Shown here: positions 26,201-64,000 of the stretch, piece after piece | Numbering within the stretch: the stretch's first letter is position 1 | How the letters are laid out: the number at the start of each line of letters is the position of its first letter | Source of the DNA: Patiria pectinifera | Taxonomy: Eukaryota > Echinodermata > Asteroidea > Valvatida > Asterinidae | NCBI GenBank assembly: GCA_029964075.1 | Contig: CM057134.1 | Coordinates: forward strand, 19,508,905 to 19,572,904 | Direction: 5' to 3' | DNA length: 64,000 nt | Program-made: the position numbers and the translations under genes | The notes under the pieces: generated by a model | Seen by the model: the letters and a program-made list of their open reading frames with translations, nothing else | The model's database searches: none | What the model was told of the DNA's origin: nothing

Positions 26201-27246
26201 GTCTTTTAGTAAATAAAAAAAGTAATTCTTGAGCTTAGATCCTAAACAAATTAGATCCTAAACAAATTGGGGAATGTTTTTCTCTGAAATTTCCTTTTCA
26301 GCAAAATCCTGACAAATGGACTTTTTGCCGCGCTTATTTTTTTCCAGGATGGTTCAAGTTACATCTACATATGCAAGCAAATTTGTAGGATTTGTTATGA
26401 GTGCATTTTTATTAAAAAATTGCTTAAAAAAATGGCGCACAAATTGGTTTACATAACCTAATATGTACTGCAGTTGATATGACCTACAGAATCAGGATAG
26501 ATTGAAATTTGCTTGCACATGAAAAAGTACAAGAATCTTGGTTTGACTCACTCTGAACATGAACGACTCCTCTTCTGGGGGGAACAAGTGCATGTGGCCT
26601 TGAACTGCAAAGAAAAATGGTTACCTCACCTCAGTTAACATGCAACCTTGTTCCCCCTGTGCCGATGATTCCTAACGATCCAAGGAACGGCTCCACTTGC
26701 AAACTGTCGCAATCCGGGGGGACAAGTGCATGTGGCCTTGAGCTGCAAAGCAAAATGGTTACCTCACCTCAGTTAACATGCAACCTTGTCCCCCTGCGCC
26801 AATGGTTCCAAACGATCCAATGAACGACTCCACTTGCAAACTGTACACTTTCACAATCCACTTGTGCATCTTAGCTTCATGCATGCCTGCAAAAATAAAA
26901 ATCACCAATCTAAATACAAATAAATGTTCACATAATTTGAAGTATTTTACTTTTATTACCTTTGGTCAAATACAAATAATTAAATGCTGAAATCTACAAT
27001 AACAGATTCATTATTTCTGCCATTTTTACATTGACATTCATAACTCAATTGAAACAATTAACTAAATAGCGTCATGCCCCATCACATTGTGTTAATTTGT
27101 AAAACAAACCCAAACCTAGTTAAATGATGCAAAACTAGCATCAGCAAAATCTTTTTTAAAATTATCTGATAATTAACAATGATTTAGGTGGGGGCATTAC
27201 CTGCGAGTTTTCTGAGTGATACAGGCAGCAAGGATGGCGAATTCCA
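17094..27246 (-). CDS. Gene X: unidentified multi-exon gene with internally duplicated exons
   Basis: I infer this from splice sites and phase, not homology. Core exons are 25217-25183, 24628-24542, 24076-24035, 23550-23455, 23086-23000, 22525-22484, 21996-21901, 17589-17517 and 17224-17094. All junctions agree in phase. The product is hydrophilic: FSPQNK, then LQQMRSLLETRRKEAMNQRL, a short acidic piece, and DLPWSHEGSRYMQSQNDE; that 75-residue unit is repeated; then KACYQNHKKRNTIVS, GFPALTKKTLLLMLECPETA and FRMY before TAG. The first part of each unit could form a short coiled coil. There is no signal peptide or membrane segment. More tentative 5' exons lie at 26604-26552 and about 27246-27201. 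I do not recognise the family. An alternative 3' end is a splice at 17118 (CAAG|GTGCCT) to an acceptor near 16050. Confidence 0.6.
17517..17589 (-). CDS. Gene X penultimate exon
   Basis: 73 nt, acceptor GATATGAG, donor TCAG|GTGAGC. It reads ELFPSGNSSKACYQNHKKRN then TIVS, entering in phase 0 and leaving in phase 1, which fits both neighbours. Confidence 0.55.
17865..18485 (-). pseudogene. Ty3/gypsy integrase fragment
   Basis: The minus strand reads KASLQAVHDRTQWTDILPLI followed by LQGIRSAVKPELGHCPAELV, the integrase C-terminal core of Ty3/gypsy polyproteins from marine invertebrates. The flanking frame is interrupted, and no LTRs or gag were found. A dead fragment inside the large gene X intron. 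Confidence 0.75.
18850..20100 (-). pseudogene. Decayed non-LTR retrotransposon reverse transcriptase
   Basis: Minus-strand pieces in shifting frames: RVPNSWETATQVLWYKKGG, PANFRSIALQ, RPGEGNCFEHTHLML, VAWLDLQNAFSTIPHDAI (RT motif A) and VKQGC (before motif B). Motif C reads FAGD near 19190 where active enzymes have FADD. Frameshifts and stops throughout. Resembles R2/NeSL-type elements; clade not certain. Confidence 0.75.
20440..20830 (-). pseudogene. Second copy of the 5' RT segment
   Basis: The minus strand repeats the stretch before RT motif 1 seen at 19.6-19.8 kb (CLHDGPV, TATMVLLYKKGDP) with stops. It lies just upstream of the main copy, so the element was partly duplicated or two copies are nested. 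Confidence 0.55.
21901..21996 (-). CDS. Gene X module exon c, copy 1
   Basis: 96 nt, acceptor TCTGGCAG, donor GAG|GTAACT. It ends SRYMQSQNYE. Near-complete conservation with copy 2 in the exon contrasts with indels in the flanking introns. Confidence 0.65.
22484..22525 (-). CDS. Gene X module exon b, copy 1
   Basis: 42 nt, acceptor CTCTTTCAG, donor CAG|GTCAGT, reading EMGLNYSINENDNQ in phase 0. Confidence 0.6.
23000..23086 (-). CDS. Gene X module exon a, copy 1
   Basis: 87 nt with the same splice sites as copy 2. It reads LPQTRSLLETTRKVAMNQQL then QGNPIGQSK. Open in the same frame, no indels relative to copy 2. Confidence 0.6.
23455..23550 (-). CDS. Gene X module exon c, copy 2
   Basis: 96 nt, acceptor TCTGGCAG, donor GAG|GTAACT. 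It reads EPHLLNSILHATTTDLPWSH then EGSRYMQSQNDE. The protein is identical to copy 1 except D/Y near the end. Confidence 0.65.
24035..24076 (-). CDS. Gene X module exon b (42-nt microexon), copy 2
   Basis: Acceptor TTCTCTTTCAG with a good pyrimidine tract, donor CAG|GTCAGT. It reads VMGLNYFSNEDDTQ, phase 0 both sides. Copy 1 reads EMGLNYSINENDNQ. Confidence 0.6.
24542..24628 (-). CDS. Gene X module exon a, copy 2
   Basis: 87 nt, acceptor GGTACAAG, donor AAG|GTGAGC. It reads LQQMRSLLETRRKEAMNQRL then QGNPIVQSK, phase 0 both sides. Aligns without gaps to 23000-23086. Confidence 0.6.
25183..25217 (-). CDS. Gene X exon before the duplicated module
   Basis: 35 nt, acceptor TTACCAG, strong donor AAG|GTAAGA. 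It reads YASRRFSPQNK and ends in phase 0, as the next exon requires. The exact acceptor is less sure than the donor. Confidence 0.5.
25200..25620. other. GC-rich non-coding block
   Basis: An abrupt GC-rich stretch (GGCCGGCCCCGGAGGGCC, TATAAAGAGGGACGC) in otherwise AT-rich DNA, leading into the 50-bp array. An 83-codon plus-strand frame exists, but I see no known domain. Looks like part of an inserted repeat unit. Confidence 0.5.
25621..25920. repeat. 50-bp tandem array, 6 units
   Basis: AACTGGGTTTACCCCGCACC recurs at 25621, 25670, 25721, 25771, 25820 and 25869, each followed by a CACCAGTCCAA tail. Units nearly identical. Confidence 0.95.
25930..26045. repeat. CGCGCAGTCGCC-type short tandem repeat
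   Basis: Degenerate 10-15 bp units around GCGCGCAGT and GCACAGTCGCC, directly after the 50-bp array. Very CpG-rich. Confidence 0.8.
26552..26604 (-). CDS. Gene X tentative upstream exon
   Basis: 53 nt, acceptor TCTTTGCAG, donor AGA|GTGAGT. The frame that fits the 25217 acceptor reads SRPHALVPPRRGVVHVQ; another open frame reads QGHMHLFPPEEESFMFR. A partial second copy of the segment lies at about 26715-26850, so repeats may have created it. Confidence 0.35.
26617..26850. repeat. ~125-bp duplicated segment
   Basis: ATGGTTACCTCACCTCAGTT and AACATGCAACCTTGT occur twice, together with a partial copy of the tentative gene X exon. Confidence 0.75.
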
Positions 27247-27460
27247 CTTGTCCCAACATCAGAAAGTCACCAGAATTCCACTTGTCCCAACATCAGAAAG
27301 TCATCAGAATTCCACTCGTCCCAACATCAGAAAGTCATCCAAATTCCATGTCTCCCAACACTCAGAATAAAGCAGTGTTCCTCAAAGTTCGAGTTGGTCC
27401 TTCCCAATTAAGCATGGTCCTTCCCAATTAAGCATGGTCCTTCCCAATTAAGCATCGTCC
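27240..27460. repeat. Short tandem repeats (TCCCAACATCAGAAAGTCA and TTCCCAATTAAGCATGGTCC)
   Basis: Four units of about 30 bp, then three units of about 20 bp. The former abut the most 5' tentative exon of gene X. Confidence 0.85.
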
Positions 27461-27759
27461 TTCCAAACAAGCGTATTCTTGAGTGTCTAAACAAACTTCC
27501 AACATGGCATGGAGTTCAAGGTAGGCATGTTCTTCAGTTGTGCTTCCAAGATGATTGTATCAAATTAGGCAGCAGTTTGCAATGAGTCTGTACTGGAGAA
27601 ACGCAATACTAAAAAAAAACAGTCACATTCCTTTGTTCCAAACTGGTCAAAGTTCCAGCAGTATTGTCTTTACTGTTAATGTCCAAAGTTTATCCTGGGG
27701 CAACTTGGAGGCGATTTTCAGAGTTTCTTCACGACTTTCACATGTTACTGCTCCATACT

Positions 27760-29030
27760 GAACATTGTCCCAAGTGTGTCAAGGGCCAACTTGAATAAAT
27801 GTCATGCTTCATTTTTAAAATCATGTGGTTATGGCAAAAAAATACATGGAGTTAACTTAGCTTGTAATTGTAGTTTTGAAATAAAATTCTTTCAGGTTTA
27901 TGCCGTATTTTAACTAATCTTTTTAAACATTTCTTTTTATGAATGTGTTTTTTAAATTGCATTTTTAGATTTAACACATCCTTCACTATTTGGCTATTTA
28001 TCATTTATATCATTTTCATATAGAATAATTTAACTTCAATTTTATTTTTCTGTCCATTTTTAACATTAAGATTTTTTTTGCTTAATAATTTCCATTCATA
28101 AGAACATATGGTTGGAAAATTATAACTGTCCTCTTTTAGATTATGCTTTGAAAGAATTTGCTTCAAGCGTTTTCATTTTCTTTCTTGTTTGTGCTAATTA
28201 TTTCAGCCAAACGTAAAAGTTGACTCGAATTGTTTGCTTTTCAATCAATTTTGTAAATGCTAAGAACTGTTTTTACTGGCAATCCAGCACTGAACCCCCC
28301 CCCCAAAAGAAGTGCACAAGTGAAGTCAAGTTCCCAAGAAGCATGGAATATTTCCCCAGTCCTTGCAACATTTTGACAGGTCTGGTTAGTGGTTAATTAG
28401 GTGGTTTATGTCGTCAGTGCCAGTGGTTAATATGACGGTCCGTCAATGGATGCATGCAGATGATTGAATGACCTAATAAAATGCTGCCACAGGGTCCACA
28501 GTTTTACACAGAACGTGTAGTGGAAACAAAAATGACTTTGGCATACTTGAATGCTACCACATTGCAGTCAAAACTGGATTGCCATCCCAAGTGAGCTGCT
28601 TCATATCTAAAGCTAACTTATACTTTTAATAGCTTTGACCTTATGTTTAGTTACATTCACGGTTCTGCTGATGTTTTTCGAAAGTACTTTCGATGTTTTT
28701 CGAAAGTACTAATCAAGTGGAAGACTTAGTTTTAACCACTGAATTTTGTTGAGGTCTAAACATTAGATATATTCCTTTTGTTGTCGAGACCGAAGTGAGT
28801 TGCTTAAATATATCTGAAGTTAATTTCATTAGGTAAGGTTTAGCCCACTATATGCAACTTATTTTCCAGTTATTTTAAATCTAGACCTATCTATTTCAAA
28901 GTTTAAACATCATGAATATTTACTAAATCAAATTATTCATTTAAGACTTCAGTTTTATAACTACCTATGAAATTATTTCACTGCAGTCCCCTAAGAAGTT
29001 GGCACCTTAAACTTCACTGGAACTTTGTTC
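27760..29030. other. AT-rich stretch, nothing recognised
   Basis: Only a short duplicated GATGTTTTTCGAAAGTACT near 28672 stands out. Confidence 0.4.
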
Positions 29031-29206
29031 TAGAGCATATTAATTATGGATTGGACGGGCACAGCATATAATCGTGACAAACCAAGTGTGGCAAGGTCTT
29101 TGAAAGTTTGGCATTCCTTCAGTTGAAGATCAGCTTCATGTGGTTCACATTTCCATTCTTGACATCCGATCCACTTCGGCTCTGAGTTTGACTGTCGTGA
29201 TAACCA

Positions 29207-29275
29207 CCTGTAAATGACAAGAGTGTGATTGGAATAAATGTTGCAACCTAACGCCACTTCCGTGATTGTGTACAA
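29207..29275 (-). other. Possible 5' exon or repeat edge, unresolved
   Basis: A good acceptor (GTCATTTACAG) at 29207 is followed by an open stretch reading GYHDSQTQSRSGSDVKNGN in one frame and WLSRQSNSEPKWIGCQEW in another. No convincing donor was found. It could be a 5' exon of gene X or coincidental; it adjoins a repeat block. Confidence 0.15.
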
Positions 29276-29800
29276 AGTCTATGGAGAGTCAAGAAAATTT
29301 CTCTAAGTACATGTATTTCTTAACAAAATTGGAAATGTTTCTCAGTCCCAGATTCATGTCTTAAAATACCATCATTTTTGCAATGACTGACCTTCATTGA
29401 GATGATGAAGAAAAAAAGTGGCATCAGTTTGCAACATTTTTCCGAATGTTGCAACCTGAGAGTCAAGAACATTTGGAAAAAATGTTGCAACCTGATGCCA
29501 CTTCCGCAATTGTGTACAAAGTCTATGGAGTCAAGAAAATTTTCTATTTAAAGTACATTGTATTTGATAAGTTTATCAGTCCCAGATTGATGTCTTATCA
29601 TCATTTTAGCAATGACTGATCTTCACTAAGATGATATATAAAGAAAAAAGTGGCATCAGGTTGCAACATTTTTTCTTAACATTTTTCAAGTATTTCCTAA
29701 AAAAAATGGAAATGTTTCTCTGTCTCAGATTCATGTCTTTTCAACATTTTTGCAACGACCGACCTTTATTGAGATGATATATGAAGAAAAAAGTCAGGAT
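29225..29800. repeat. ~250-bp direct repeats, GGTTGCAACATT type
   Basis: Two to three diverged units containing GTGTACAAAGTCTATGGAG and AAAAAGTGGCATCAGGTTGC. An inverted relative lies at about 47230-47410. Confidence 0.75.
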
Positions 29801-30329
29801 GCATTATTCTTTCCATCCCCCAGTATTTTTTTCTTAACCACGCCCATCTCACCAGATTCTCAGAAAATGGAGAAATGAAAAAGATAATTGAAGCAATTCC
29901 TTCTATAAAAACTTAGGTTAGAGCCGTTTTATCAACAGTGCATCAACTCCAGAAGTATCTACAGTAGTTCAGGCACTCCTACCTAACTTTCGAAGGCCAA
30001 ATGGTTAGGTTTTCAGACCAAAAATGACAAACTTACTTTGACTGTTGTGGCGTTTTCCGAAAACCCTCCACCATTTTGCCCGCCGCCAATTTACAAATGC
30101 GCAACGAACCACGTGAGAGAACAAAAGCACATCGTCAAACAACAGGCGGCGCTCTTCAAAATTAACGGTGTCAAGTGCAATCTCGTTTACGTGGTGTTGA
30201 GCAGTACGCACTCACGAGTACATAATATAGGCAAGGAAATTTAAAAATAAAGTAAACCCTGGGGATGAATTTGCGAAAAAGTTCCCGCGTCTGAATTTCC
30301 CAGCATGCATTGAGAAATCCCAATTCCGT

Positions 30330-30700
30330 TTTCTTTAGGATTTGGGATTTTGAATTCGAATTCCGTTATCCTATTTGGTTTGGAAATGGGAATGGGAGAA
30401 TCGATATCCGTTATCCTATTGCGTATGAAAATAGGAAATGGGAGAATCGATATCCGTTATCCTATTGCGTACGGAAATAGGAAATGGGAGAATCGATATA
30501 TGTTGTCCTTTTTGCTGTGGAAATAGGAAATGGGTTTGTTATCCGTTTTTCTTTTTGCTTAGGAATTAGGAAATGGGTTGTGTTTTCCGTCTTTCCTTTT
30601 TGCTTCCGGGAAATTGGGTTTTGGGAAATGGTTTCATAATCCGTTTTCTTTTTATTTAGGAAATGGGAATAAGTGGGTTTCGTTATCCGTTTTTGTTTTT
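30330..30700. repeat. ~57-bp degenerate tandem repeat
   Basis: Units with AATGGGAGAATCGATATCCG and TTATCCTATTGCGTA, degrading to the right. Confidence 0.8.
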
Positions 30701-30949
30701 GCTTTTTTCAAATTCAGTGTCGACAAAAACTCGTTTACGGTGATGACCACTATTTGTGTAGCGCGCCCTCTTTTGAAAGAAAATAAAGGATCGCTTTAAA
30801 TGATAGGTTTTTTCTCCGTGTTTAAAACAGTACGTCGCCTGCAAATGATTGGTAGAGAAAAAAACCGGCAATTTAATGAGACACTACTGGGAAACGTCAA
30901 ATTAGGTTGCTAAAAAGTTTAAAACGTGTTGGGTTTTTTTTCACGAAAT

Positions 30950-31075
30950 ACTGAGTAAATGGGAAGTGATTCTTGTACTAAAAGAAAGGTTATAAATTTG
31001 ATTTTCACATCCTAAATCTGAAAAGCGCTACTTCTTTTTATAAAACCTGCTATTTGGGTTTCCTTTGTTTTAAGC
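30950..31075. mobile_element. Diverged fragment of the foldback family
   Basis: GATTCTTGTACTAAAAGAAAG and the following CATCCTAAATCTGAAAAGCG resemble one arm of 1615-2120. Ends not recognisable. Confidence 0.4.
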
Positions 31076-31611
31076 TCTGGCAGGAGCTTCTACGTCGGTC
31101 GGCTCGATGGTTTGTCCGTCCATCTGTCTGTCTGTCCGTATGTCCCCGGAAAATTGACCAAAAATATGGTGTTCCATATGTGCCATCGGCGCTGCATTTT
31201 TCGGCGGCGCATTTTCAGCTCTGGCGAGGATAATTTTTGATCGATTTCATGCCAGACTTTTATGCAAGACTTATTGCAACACGGACAGAACTTGTGCACT
31301 CGCACTTATTATTATTATTATTATTATTATTTTTTTTTTAACTTTTCCTGTTTTGAACAGAGCAAATTTGCACGTTAGGCGAACGATTACTCATGAAATA
31401 CATGTTGTATTAGTTTATTTTGATTGAAATTTCGCCTAGTGAGTTGTCATGATTGGTAACAAGCGTTTTGAATATTGAGAAAAGAATAACAGTGGCCACG
31501 GGTAATTTTTGTGTCAACATGGTAAAATGCTGCCTCAAATTAAATGAAATCAGTGTCTACAGAAAATCTGCTAATAAACACACTCGTTGCGCAAAACCAA
31601 ACAAACCTTAA

Positions 31612-32116
31612 AGGGAATGTACAACATTTGCTTTTGCTGCAATTTTCAGAAATAAATGGATTTGGAGGATTAATATGTTATAGCAAATATTGTTAAACTG
31701 ACTTGTTTCACGTTTTGGGCTTGTTTATGCTGGGAAAACCAAGAAAACCAATCGTTTTCTTGTAGTCTGGTTCCCCGACCCCACTTAAGATGAAACGGAG
31801 AAACGTAAAGACTTTGGGGAATTGTAAAGTCAAAGAATCACTCTAGCAGGTTTGTACCCCTTCACAGGTGTGTAAATCTATTGCAAAGAAAATGCGGAAT
31901 AACTAAATATGAAACTAATAGGAGCAGTTTTTGAAAAAAGCTGGTCGGCCGACCAGCATTGGAAAAATACAGTTTTTCTTGAAATGTCAGCACACCAGGA
32001 GCCATGATTTTACAGGATGCTTTAGACTATCAAATCCTTAACAATTCAGTAAGGTATTTCGTGATAATTTGATCATTTCGTTTTTTGATGTTTGCAAATG
32101 TTTGTATCTTCCCTTT
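31612..32116. mobile_element. piggyBac-like MITE, second copy
   Basis: TTAAAGGGAATGTACA at the left, ATCTTCCCTTTA at the right; follows the 10717 copy throughout, including AGTCTGGTTCCC and the GGTCGGCCGACC centre. Confidence 0.65.
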
Positions 32117-35059
32117 ATCGGAATCAAAACACCCCCCCCCCAAAAGGATTCAACAAGCAATTCTTCTTTTGTAGTAATGTAATTTAATTCCTTGGACGAT
32201 TAAATACATGGACATTTATTAACTTTTCTTTTCATTAAGTTTACATAATACTAAGTATAGTCATGTTAACCTTTTCACAAGTAAAAGTGGTCTTTAAATG
32301 TAATCGTTGATCTATAGCAAGTTCGATTCAAGCTTTTCACAGAACAATAGATTCATAAGAACATAGTTTAACTTGCAATAGCACCGTACTACTTTAGTGT
32401 CCGTTCACCCATGCACCATTCTACACAATAAAAATGTTTTGCCGACCGCAACACACAGTTTTTCACGTCCACAAAAATAGCTAATCCATAAATCAAAATA
32501 TCACATAGGTTTCAATGAGCGACACTTAAATATTGAAGCTTTTAATATTTGGTTAATCATAGTTAAAACAAGGAACTGTTTCAATAGTACCAGACGGAGA
32601 GTAATTATTTAAAAAACCCATTATTTTATTATTATTATTTTTATTTCGGGTGAGGCCGAGTAGAAAAAACTACCAGTTGGTCGTCCGGGTTTTTCCAAAA
32701 GGAGAAGGATAAGGTGTGGTAATGATATTACAATTCTAAGCAAATATCTTTGCAGAACTTTCAAGGTTGATAGAAGATATAAAAAGAAATATGCAAGGAG
32801 TAAACTGATAAAATATGACCCTCCGTGACCTTGACATTAAAACTGGCGATGACAATACAATTTGCATCTAATCGGACTACACGTTTTCTCAAGGTCAAAT
32901 TCAAAGTATGATATATTTAGTGACATCTGTAGCTATATTAAAAAGTAATACTATGAAACTGTTATATTGTATGTCTTTACAAAAAGTAATTTAGTCTTTT
33001 CTCTACATAAACATAAATATGACTTTTAATAAACTTCAAGGTTCTATAATATATTTCTGTATCGAAATAATCCACGATAACTGTAAATAGTTGTACACAA
33101 TGTTTTCCGCAGCACACGCAACAATAAACTACTATTAACATTAAAAATAACCAAAAATATAAACAAATGGAAGCACCAACAAACAAACCTGACATGCTTA
33201 TTAAAATGAAAATTACAAATAAATAGTACTAATTTATACAACCATCTTTCAGACACATTGCAAATCCCTCACACGTACCCTGCAAAAGCATCTTTTTAAA
33301 TAACTGCCTCATATATTTTTGAGTAACCATTCTTAAACTTGAAAACATTTTCCACCAAGTACCGATAAATAAATAAATAAATAAATAATACATTTCTAAT
33401 TATATGTTGAGAACATAACTTTCTGTCCTATTTGATTTGATAGCATTTAGTTCCTTTCTTTTTTGTGTACAGTTCAATAATACAACTTGCAAGACAAGTT
33501 ACACATCTATACACTATACTCCAATACTGACAAATAAATAAATAATTAAGTACATTTCCAAATATGTAGAGAACATAACTTACCGCCTACTATTTTCCAT
33601 GCAAACATATAACTTTGATATTGTTATACAATAAATAAATAAATAAATAGATTTAAGAAGTACTGACAATAACTGTTACAATAAATATAACATGCTCGTA
33701 AACAGAGTTGTCAAATTTATACTACACATGTAGGAATTACTTTTTAATACAATTAAAAAAAAAACTATGGCAAAATTGGACATACACATGTTCGTGTACT
33801 GTCACATGTACATGTTCAGTTTGGGACCTTGAGTGCAGAAAAAATATCAGACCAACTTTACTCACTCTTTAGCCAACAAAATTCTCCACAATTTTCATGA
33901 GTTAAAGACAAGGTCCTCAGTATTTCACCAGCCAAGTTTGAGGTCTCACTTCAATTTTTATAGGAGACCTTTCTTTAACATTTTGCACCTGAGAGTGAAG
34001 CCAGGTGATTTCAATTTGAAGCTAAAGACTAGACTGGTGTATGTCCAACCTTTTGCAAAGTTTGACCCTTCAGTAGTCTGGTGGCATGACCATAAAGAAT
34101 GTGTAGAAATAGAGCTAGGCACCAGACATTTCTTTTGACACAGTTGATTGATGCAGTACTGAAGGGTTGTTGGACTGTTGTTTCAGATGCCAGTCTATTT
34201 TCTTGTATTGCATGTTTTCAATACCTATATGTTTGGGACTCTCATACACAGAATTGAGATTTCCAAATTTTCTGACTAGTACTGCCACACATGACCTAGC
34301 TTACATCCAGGTACCAGAAAATCAGTGCTACCATTGTAGTAGGCAGAGATCGTATAGCGCAACTCGCAATACATAGTATAGGCAAGCCTTCAAAGCTGTG
34401 ATGGATGGCAAAAACTGCGAGAAAAACGCGGGCTAACACACCCAGTGGTGGGTCGGTACGATTATGACAACCGTACACGGCACATTTGATAAAGCATTCA
34501 CAGTTATTTTACATGAATATAAGCCGCGTCTAGTTACAATGCACAACCTGTGTAACCGCCAATCAATATTAAAGCAGCAAGTTTGCAACATTGGAAACCA
34601 TTTTACCTCTGACTTTAGCATATAAATAAACTTGTACGAGTATAAACATGGTCATTCTTCCACGGTGTCTATCAAAACAACTTTCGTTTTTGTGTGTGTA
34701 CAGTTCAAGAAATACAAACAACCAAGAAAACTGTCTTCAACAAGGGGATATCAATCTTAGAAAAACTTGATCATTAATTACAAGAAACTGGGCGAACCAG
34801 TACGCAAACACAGTGCGTCCCTCCCACTGCATGGGCTCTCAAAAATGGTCGCAAAGCGCCCTCTACTGTTCATGCACGGAGTCCAAACTCTAGTTTTCTT
34901 CTTTCTTTTTTTTAAATGTTCTTTAGTCCCAACAGCATCATTACAAACTAGGTTGACATACAGAGTCATCAATTCAGTGACATAATCACAGAAATGCGTA
35001 CAGGCACAACTAGAAACAGTTTTTACAGAAAAAAAAACTTTCCTTTTTTTGAGATTTAC
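32117..35059. other. NALCN 3' flank, mostly unassigned
   Basis: Probable 3' UTR begins at 35059 and runs leftwards on the minus strand. Beyond it I see AT-rich sequence and microsatellites but no convincing exon or polyadenylation cluster. Confidence 0.4.
33360..33650. repeat. AAAT microsatellites
   Basis: Three short (AATA)n runs near 33366, 33533 and 33631 in AT-rich sequence; otherwise nothing recognised here. Confidence 0.85.
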
Positions 35060-63998
<28,939 letters not shown>

Positions 63999-64000
63999 TT

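Noticed and set aside
30005-30244. Possible first exon or promoter of gene X (CpG-richer stretch, minus-strand ORF)
   Set aside because: No start-donor pair could be linked in phase to downstream exons; too little evidence for a promoter call.
33833-34138. 101-codon plus-strand open frame
   Set aside because: No recognisable domain, no splice signals, ordinary composition for this AT-rich flank; long open frames of this size occur by chance in 64 kb.

Overview
This is a window from an animal nuclear genome. It is AT-rich and dominated by introns and repeats. Short exons sit between consensus GT/AG splice sites, and tRNA-derived SINEs, MITE-like foldback elements and minisatellites fill the rest. 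Nothing prokaryotic is present. Gene content and repeat style suggest a marine invertebrate, possibly a non-chordate deuterostome (echinoderm or hemichordate), but the sequence alone does not settle this.

The dominant feature is the 3' two-thirds of a sodium-leak-channel (NALCN family) gene on the minus strand, from about 63.8 kb down to a stop codon at 35.06 kb. I placed 26 coding exons. Every exon-exon junction keeps phase and together they encode 1143 residues: the end of IIS6, the II-III linker, all of repeat III, the III-IV linker, repeat IV and the whole C-terminal tail. The 5' part (repeat I and most of II) lies beyond the right edge. The repeat III pore carries glutamate where vertebrate NALCN has the lysine of its EEKE filter. 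Intron 5 uses a GC donor, and the 3' splice site of the last exon has been amplified into a minisatellite.

Downstream on the same strand, 27.2-17.1 kb holds a second multi-exon gene of unknown function (gene X). Three of its phase-0 exons (87, 42 and 96 nt) are present twice, inside a ~1.55 kb tandem duplication. An intron of gene X holds decayed remains of a non-LTR reverse transcriptase and a Ty3/gypsy integrase. A third gene, on the plus strand, ends near 7.0 kb; only its last coding exons are visible and its family is not recognised.

The rest is repeats. These include a family of TA-flanked foldback elements with termini CAGGGTGAGTCAAAAAGAA-like (1.6, 7.9-9.5, 46.6, 48.9, 57.2, 58.1 kb), one of which encloses a 147-bp satellite rich in AGGTCA half-sites. 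There is a TTAA-flanked piggyBac-like MITE with a filled and an empty site in neighbouring duplicated copies (10.3-12.3 kb), several other MITE families, at least five tRNA-type SINE copies, a GC-rich block with a 50-bp array (25.2-26.1 kb), and minisatellites of 106, 75, 11 and 5 bp in NALCN introns.
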